This document shows, piece by piece, positions 59,476-64,000 of a DNA stretch of 64,000 nt. How positions within the stretch are numbered: the stretch's first letter is position 1; each line of letters begins with the position of its first letter. The notes beneath the pieces are model-generated. The model did no database searches, was not told where the DNA came from, and saw only the letters and a program-made list of their open reading frames with translations. The translations under genes and the position numbers were made by a program. The DNA is from Arthrobacter sp. C2 (GTDB lineage Bacteria; Actinomycetota; Actinomycetes; Actinomycetales; Micrococcaceae). The DNA lies in assembly GCA_024207135.1 (NCBI GenBank), contig CP042428.1, positions 124,001 through 188,000 on the forward strand, read 5' to 3'.

Positions 59476-61278
59476 ATGAACACCGTCGAACCGGCCCCGG
59501 ACGAAACCCGGGTCCCGGAGCCGGAGCACCAGCGGCCCTGGCACCGCCGCGCCTTGGCCTGGCTGGTGCGTGCGCGCAACACCGTGCGCTCGCGCTGGAC
59601 CCGTTCGCTGCTCTTCCGCACCGTGACCTCCGCGGTGCTGCTCACCGCCCTGGCCCTGCTGGGCGCCGGCGCGTTCCTGTCCAACCAGATTGCCACGGGC
59701 CTGTTCCAGGAGCGCTTCAACCAGGTGGAGTCCGAGTCCCTGCGCGGGCTGAACCAGGTGCGCGCCATCTTCGACTCCGCGGCCACCACCGACCGCACCA
59801 GCACCCGCTCGCTGGTGACCAGCACGCTGAAGATCCTCGAGGGCGACACCGCCCTGGTGCCTCGCGACTTCGTGCTGGTCCCGCTTTCCGGGGACGACAA
59901 CCTCTACGTGGGGCCCACCGCCAGCGGCAACCTGACCTCCCGCATCGTGCCGGAGGCCCTGACCGCCCAGGTCCAGGAGTCCAACGCCACCTACTGGCAG
60001 TCCATCGAGGTCAACGCCGGGGCCAGCGCCGGCCCGGGCCTGATCTTCGGCACCAAGGTGACGCTGCCGCCGGGCCGCGAATACGGCCTGTACCTGGTCT
60101 ACGACCTCTCCAGCGTGCAAAAGACCCTGGACTTCATCAACCGGGCCATGGGCCTGGTCGGCGGGCTGCTGCTGCTGGTGGTCGGCGGCATCACCTGGTA
60201 CGTCACCCGCCTGGTGGTCCGCCCCGTGGCCGCCGCCGCGCAGGTTTCCGAGAAGCTTGCCGCCGGGCAGCTGGAGGAACGCATGGTCGTTTCGGGCGAG
60301 GACGAGATCGCGCGGCTGGGCAACTCCTTCAACCACATGGCCGCCTCGCTGCAGGACCAGATCAACCAGCTGGCCATGCTTTCGCAGATGCAGCAGCGCT
60401 TCGTCTCGGACGTGTCCCACGAGCTGCGCACCCCGCTGACCACCGTGCGGATGGCCGCCGAGGTGCTGCACGACGCCCGCGAGGACTTCGACCCGATCAA
60501 CAAGCGCTCCGCGGAGCTGCTCTACAACCAGGTCGAGCGCTTCCAGATCCTGCTCAACGACCTCTTGGAGGTCTCCCGCTTCGACGCCGGGGTCGCGGTG
60601 CTCGACGCCGAGCCCACCGACCTGGTCTCCGTGGCCCGGCGCGTGATCGACACCGCCACACCGCATGCCGAGGCCATGGGCTCGGTGCTGCGCCTGGGCA
60701 CCCCCGCCGGCGGCGCGGTGGCCGAGATGGATGCGCGGCGCATCGAGCGGGTGGTGCGCAACCTGGTGCTCAACGCGGTGGAGCACGGCGAGGGCAACCC
60801 CATCGACATCACCGTGGCCGGCAACCAGAACGCGGTGGCGATCACGGTGCGCGACCGCGGCATCGGCATGAGCCCCGAGGCCAGCACCCGCGTCTTCGAC
60901 AGGTTCTGGCGCGCCGACCCGGCCCGGGCGCGGACCACCGGCGGCTCCGGCCTGGGGCTGTCCATCGCCATGGAGGACACCCGGCTGCACTCCGGCCGGC
61001 TGGAGGCCTGGGGGGAGCGCGGCGTGGGTTCGTGCTTCCGGCTGACCCTGCCGCGGATCCTGGGCGACACCATCATCGCCTCCCCGCTGCCGCTGGAGCC
61101 CATCGTGCTGGCCGACGCGGTGTTCGACCGCGGCATGGTCGTCTCCTTCCCGCTGACCGGGGAGATCCCCGCGATCGGCTTCAAGCCCGCCCCGCCGCTG
61201 ATCCCCGAGGAGCACCCGGACACCGCGGCTCCGGGCACCGGCGGCCACACCCCAGGAAGGCACCACCCGCATGACTAG
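59476..61278 (+). CDS. mtrB: Sensor histidine kinase MtrB
   Basis: 600 residues (from ATG 59476). Two transmembrane helices (about 45-68 and 220-240) enclose an extracellular sensor domain, followed by HAMP (about 240-295), HisKA with phosphorylated His in VSDVSHELRTPLTTVR near 310, and HATPase boxes NLVLNAVEHGEG, DRGIGM and GGSGLGLSIAMEDT. ATG 59476 is preferred to GTG 59464 because GGAGG covers the latter. The 3' end overlaps lpqB by 8 bp. Confidence 0.95.
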   Translation: MNTVEPAPDETRVPEPEHQRPWHRRALAWLVRARNTVRSRWTRSLLFRTVTSAVLLTALALLGAGAFLSNQIATGLFQERFNQVESESLRGLNQVRAIFDSAATTDRTSTRSLVTSTLKILEGDTALVPRDFVLVPLSGDDNLYVGPTASGNLTSRIVPEALTAQVQESNATYWQSIEVNAGASAGPGLIFGTKVTLPPGREYGLYLVYDLSSVQKTLDFINRAMGLVGGLLLLVVGGITWYVTRLVVRPVAAAAQVSEKLAAGQLEERMVVSGEDEIARLGNSFNHMAASLQDQINQLAMLSQMQQRFVSDVSHELRTPLTTVRMAAEVLHDAREDFDPINKRSAELLYNQVERFQILLNDLLEVSRFDAGVAVLDAEPTDLVSVARRVIDTATPHAEAMGSVLRLGTPAGGAVAEMDARRIERVVRNLVLNAVEHGEGNPIDITVAGNQNAVAITVRDRGIGMSPEASTRVFDRFWRADPARARTTGGSGLGLSIAMEDTRLHSGRLEAWGERGVGSCFRLTLPRILGDTIIASPLPLEPIVLADAVFDRGMVVSFPLTGEIPAIGFKPAPPLIPEEHPDTAAPGTGGHTPGRHHPHD

Positions 61279-62986
61279 GAACCGCCCAACGCCCCGGATG
61301 CTGCTGGCAGTGCTCCTGGGCTTCGTGCTGGTGCTCACCGGGTGCTCGCAGATCCCGCGCAACTCGCCGGTCCAGTCCATTGCACTGGACGGCTCCGGCA
61401 CCGATGCCGACGGAAACGTGCAGTTCAACCTGCCCGGCCCGACCCCCGACGCCACCCCCCGGGAGATCGTCGAGGGGTTCATCGAGGCCGGCATCGCCGC
61501 CCAGGACGACTACAAGACCGCCCGCCAATTCCTGGACCCCAAGCAGGGCGGGGTCTGGAAGGGCTCGGTGCGGACCCTGGTCTACGACGCCCGCCCCTCG
61601 GTGATCCCGGGCAGCAACCCCAACACCTTCACCATCCAGATGGAGGTCGTCTCCGAGGTCGATGCCGCGGGCATCATGACGGAATTGCCCGCGCACACCA
61701 CCCGGGCGGTCGACGTGGCGCTGGAGAAGGTCGACGGCCAATGGCGCATTTCCCAGCTGCCCGACGGCATCATGCTCGACAAGGCCAGCTTCAGCCACGT
61801 CTTCGCCCCGCAGACCCTCTACTTTTACGACGTCAGCTACCACTACGCGGTGCCCGACGTGCGCTGGTTCCCCACCCGCACGGGCGTGGCAGCGGTAATG
61901 GTCGAGGCGTTGCTGGCCGGCCCGGCACCGTACCTGGAAAACGCGGTGGTTTCGGCGTTCCCGCCGGGCAGTTCTCTGGTGCGCTCCTCGGTGCCGATCG
62001 AATCGCAGCGGGCCACCGTCGACTTGAAGTCCGCCACCTTCCTGGACTCGACGGAGCTTACCCGCCAGCAGATGCAGCAGCAGCTGGAACTCAGCCTCGG
62101 CGGGCTGGGCACCGTGCGCTCGGTGGTGATGACCGACGAGCAGTCCGAGGTCAAGATCGGGCCCAAGGACCCCGACTTCCAGGTCGCCGAGGTCAACGCC
62201 CCGGTCCCCGACACCCAGATCGGCGTCCTGGACAAGGCGCTGTACTACCTCAAGGGCAAGTCGCTGCGGCTGGTCGGCGGCATCGGGGACATCTCCGGCT
62301 ACGACCCGCGCCTGCCGGCGATGAGCCCGCAGGGGAACCGCTATGCGTTCCTGAACGGCTCGCTGACCAAGCTCGTCGCCATCGACGAGGAGGGCCGCAG
62401 CTCGGTGGTCGCCACCGGGACGGACCTGGTCCGGCCCTCCATGGATGCCCATGGCTGGACCTGGACCGTCGACAATTCCTCGACCACCAGCGTCCTGGCG
62501 GTGCCGGAAGACACGGTGCTCAGCGGAAAGGTCCGACCGATCACCGCCGGTTGGCTGGAGCACGCCAAGGTCTCCTCGCTGCGCGTGTCCCGGGACGGGG
62601 CCCGCGCCCTGATCGTCTCCTCGAAGGACGGGGAAACCAGCGTGACGATCAGCGGGATCCTGCGCGATGCCGACGGCGCGCCGCGCGGCTTCGCCCCGCC
62701 CAAGAGGCTGTATCCGGAGGTTCCGGTGACCCAGGCCGTCTGGAACTCCGATGTCTCGGTCATCGTCTCAGCAACCAGCACCAACGAAAAGGTGGCGGCG
62801 GAGGAAATCGGCCTGACCGGCACCCGGGTGACGTACCTGCCACTGCTGGGCATGCTCGATTTGTCGGCCGGTCCCGGGGAACGCCGCCCGGTGTACGCCG
62901 AGACCAAGGACAAGATCTACACGCGCGTGGGCAGCTCCTGGCATGAAATGGAAATCATGGTCCGGGACCTGACCTACCCGGGCTGA
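61271..62986 (+). CDS. lpqB: MtrAB-associated lipoprotein LpqB
   Basis: 571 residues. Lipobox VLVLTGCSQ near 18-26. A GerMN-like domain (about 195-290) and a C-terminal beta-propeller-type region follow. LpqB binds the extracellular part of MtrB and modulates MtrA phosphorylation in mycobacteria. It starts inside the mtrB 3' end, so all three genes are cotranscribed. Confidence 0.93.
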   Translation: MTRNRPTPRMLLAVLLGFVLVLTGCSQIPRNSPVQSIALDGSGTDADGNVQFNLPGPTPDATPREIVEGFIEAGIAAQDDYKTARQFLDPKQGGVWKGSVRTLVYDARPSVIPGSNPNTFTIQMEVVSEVDAAGIMTELPAHTTRAVDVALEKVDGQWRISQLPDGIMLDKASFSHVFAPQTLYFYDVSYHYAVPDVRWFPTRTGVAAVMVEALLAGPAPYLENAVVSAFPPGSSLVRSSVPIESQRATVDLKSATFLDSTELTRQQMQQQLELSLGGLGTVRSVVMTDEQSEVKIGPKDPDFQVAEVNAPVPDTQIGVLDKALYYLKGKSLRLVGGIGDISGYDPRLPAMSPQGNRYAFLNGSLTKLVAIDEEGRSSVVATGTDLVRPSMDAHGWTWTVDNSSTTSVLAVPEDTVLSGKVRPITAGWLEHAKVSSLRVSRDGARALIVSSKDGETSVTISGILRDADGAPRGFAPPKRLYPEVPVTQAVWNSDVSVIVSATSTNEKVAAEEIGLTGTRVTYLPLLGMLDLSAGPGERRPVYAETKDKIYTRVGSSWHEMEIMVRDLTYPG

Positions 62987-63056
62987 GTGGCCGGTCGACG
63001 GTCGCGGTTCTCCACAGCAGGTCCGCCGGGCCTCGAACGGGCCTGGCCCGGGGAGC

Positions 63057-63950
63057 ATGCTGGAGGGCATGAAACCTTGGATCCGGCAGGACCCGGATGC
63101 CGTCTACCGCAGGCCGCCCGCTCCGCGCAGCGACCCGGCACGTTCCTGGGCCCGGCTCCTTGATGCGCTCTGGTGGCACCGCGCTGCCCGGGCCGTGCGG
63201 GCGGGCCTGCACGGCACCGCCGCACTGCTGTTCCCGGTGGACTGCGTAAGTTGCCGGCGTCCGGACGCCGTGGTGTGCGGTTCCTGCGCCCGCGCGTTGC
63301 GTGCCTCCTGCCTGCACCCGCGGAGGGTCGAACTCCGGGCCGAGGCGCTGCCGTTGGACGGGTGCCTCGGACCGATGCCGGTGGTTGCCGCGGGAGCCTA
63401 TGAGCACGAGCTGGCGGCCGTCGTCCTGGCCTTCAAGAACCACCAGATGCCGGCCCTGGGCAGGTACCTGGTGCCGCCGTTGGCCCGCGCGGTGCTGGCC
63501 GTGCTGGACACCCTGGCTGACCAGGGCCGCCCGGTGGTGCTGGTCCCGGTGCCCACGCGGCTGCGGGCCAGGACCCGGCGCGGGTACTTCCCGGTGGGAT
63601 TGCTGCTGTCCAGGTTGCGGCGGGCCCGGGTGCTGCCCGCCGGCGTGGAGGTGGCGCAGCTGGTCCGGTACCGGGTGGCCAGGCAGTTCACCTCCGCGCA
63701 AAAAGGCAAGGGCAGGCGCGCCCGGGGCGCGGTGCGCGGCACGATGCATGCACCGGTGACGCCGCAGCTGGCACGGCTCGCGGCCGCCGGCACCCAGGTG
63801 CTGTTTGTCGACGACGTGCTCACCACCGGGGCGACCTTGGCCGAGGCGAACCGCGCCCTGGCCGGGTCCGGGCTGCGGGTGTGCGGGGCGGCGGTGCTTG
63901 CGGCAACACCCGCACCGGATGAAAAAAGCCACGTTCGCGCAACGCGATGA
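63057..63950 (+). CDS. ComF-family phosphoribosyltransferase-like protein
   Basis: 297 residues. The N-terminal zinc-ribbon (CVSCRRPDAVVCGSCA near 62-77) precedes the PRTase fold with the PRPP-binding motif VLFVDDVLTTGATLAEA near 250-266 and VPVPTRLRARTRRGYFP near 160-176. ComF proteins act in competence or DNA-related steps. ATG 63057 and ATG 63069 are both possible; neither has ideal spacing. It is the last gene of the mtrA operon group. Confidence 0.88.
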   Translation: MLEGMKPWIRQDPDAVYRRPPAPRSDPARSWARLLDALWWHRAARAVRAGLHGTAALLFPVDCVSCRRPDAVVCGSCARALRASCLHPRRVELRAEALPLDGCLGPMPVVAAGAYEHELAAVVLAFKNHQMPALGRYLVPPLARAVLAVLDTLADQGRPVVLVPVPTRLRARTRRGYFPVGLLLSRLRRARVLPAGVEVAQLVRYRVARQFTSAQKGKGRRARGAVRGTMHAPVTPQLARLAAAGTQVLFVDDVLTTGATLAEANRALAGSGLRVCGAAVLAATPAPDEKSHVRATR

Positions 63951-63969
63951 AGTAATAATCCGAACATCC

Positions 63970-63997
63970 TTGATTATCGTTGCATCTGTCATAGGGT
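63970..63997 (+). promoter_or_regulatory. Putative promoter at the right edge
   Basis: TTGATT (63970-63975), a 16-bp spacer and TAGGGT (63992-63997). It would drive a gene beyond the window, expected by conserved order to be the ribosome hibernation factor hpf. That gene is not visible here. Confidence 0.4.
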
Positions 63998-64000
63998 GAG

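Overview
The window is chromosomal DNA from a high-G+C Gram-positive bacterium. Gene content and order point to the Micrococcaceae (Arthrobacter or Paeniglutamicibacter type): WhiB1, an actinobacterial Tad pilus locus, prfB-ftsEX-smpB-ssrA with tmRNA tag ADSKRTDFALAA, 13E12-type DUF222/HNH protein, etfBA-PIG-L-iscS-mnmA, and mtrA-mtrB-lpqB-comF. Genus-level placement is inference from gene order, not from a marker comparison.

Layout. 1-6.4 kb: a Ser/Thr kinase (cut by the left edge), whiB1, a small membrane protein and a very large FHA-FtsK/SpoIIIE ATPase. 6.7-21.3 kb: a Tad/Flp pilus operon (tadA-tadB-tadC, small pilin-like gene, tadE and two more pseudopilin genes). 10.07-19.70 kb: a 9.6-kb integrative element that splits the pilin-like gene. 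21.5-29 kb: prfB, a CoA-transferase pair, ftsE-ftsX, an M23 peptidase, smpB, ssrA. 29-36 kb: DUF222/HNH protein, PspA and TPM envelope proteins, HtrA protease. 36-46.6 kb: etfB-etfA, PIG-L deacetylase, RskA-like protein, TrmL, J-domain protein, RibD-like reductase, FolP, iscS, mnmA. 46.7-50 kb: small VOC, TPR, membrane, MFS and DUF genes. 50-55.7 kb: a peptide/nickel-type ABC importer operon. 55.9-64 kb: chorismate mutase, MetE-like protein, membrane protein, then mtrA-mtrB-lpqB-comF.

The most notable feature is the element. A perfect 16-bp core (GGGTTGGGTCATGATC) lies at both ends, at 10069-10084 and 19683-19698. Deleting the element rebuilds one 77-codon reading frame exactly between tadC and tadE. 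The element is visibly less G+C rich than its surroundings. It encodes a large serine integrase next to attR, a second small serine recombinase, an SF3/D5-type primase-helicase, and several small membrane or zinc-ribbon proteins. Immediately 3' of the primase gene lie two clusters of a GAAGGGGTA iteron flanking an AT-rich stretch. This is the same architecture as origins of phage-inducible islands such as SaPIs. I see no capsid, terminase, portal, lysis, relaxase or TraB genes, so it is best described as a replicating satellite-like or plasmid-like integrative element. While integrated it interrupts the pilus locus, so excision should restore an intact pilin-like gene.

Host modules: the Tad genes would build a secretion-type pilus; prfB/smpB/ssrA are translation termination and rescue; ftsEX and the adjacent M23 protein probably form a division-linked peptidoglycan hydrolase module; PspA/TPM/HtrA look like envelope maintenance; EtfAB, IscS and MnmA are redox and tRNA-thiolation housekeeping; MtrAB-LpqB is the conserved actinobacterial cell-wall/division two-component system.
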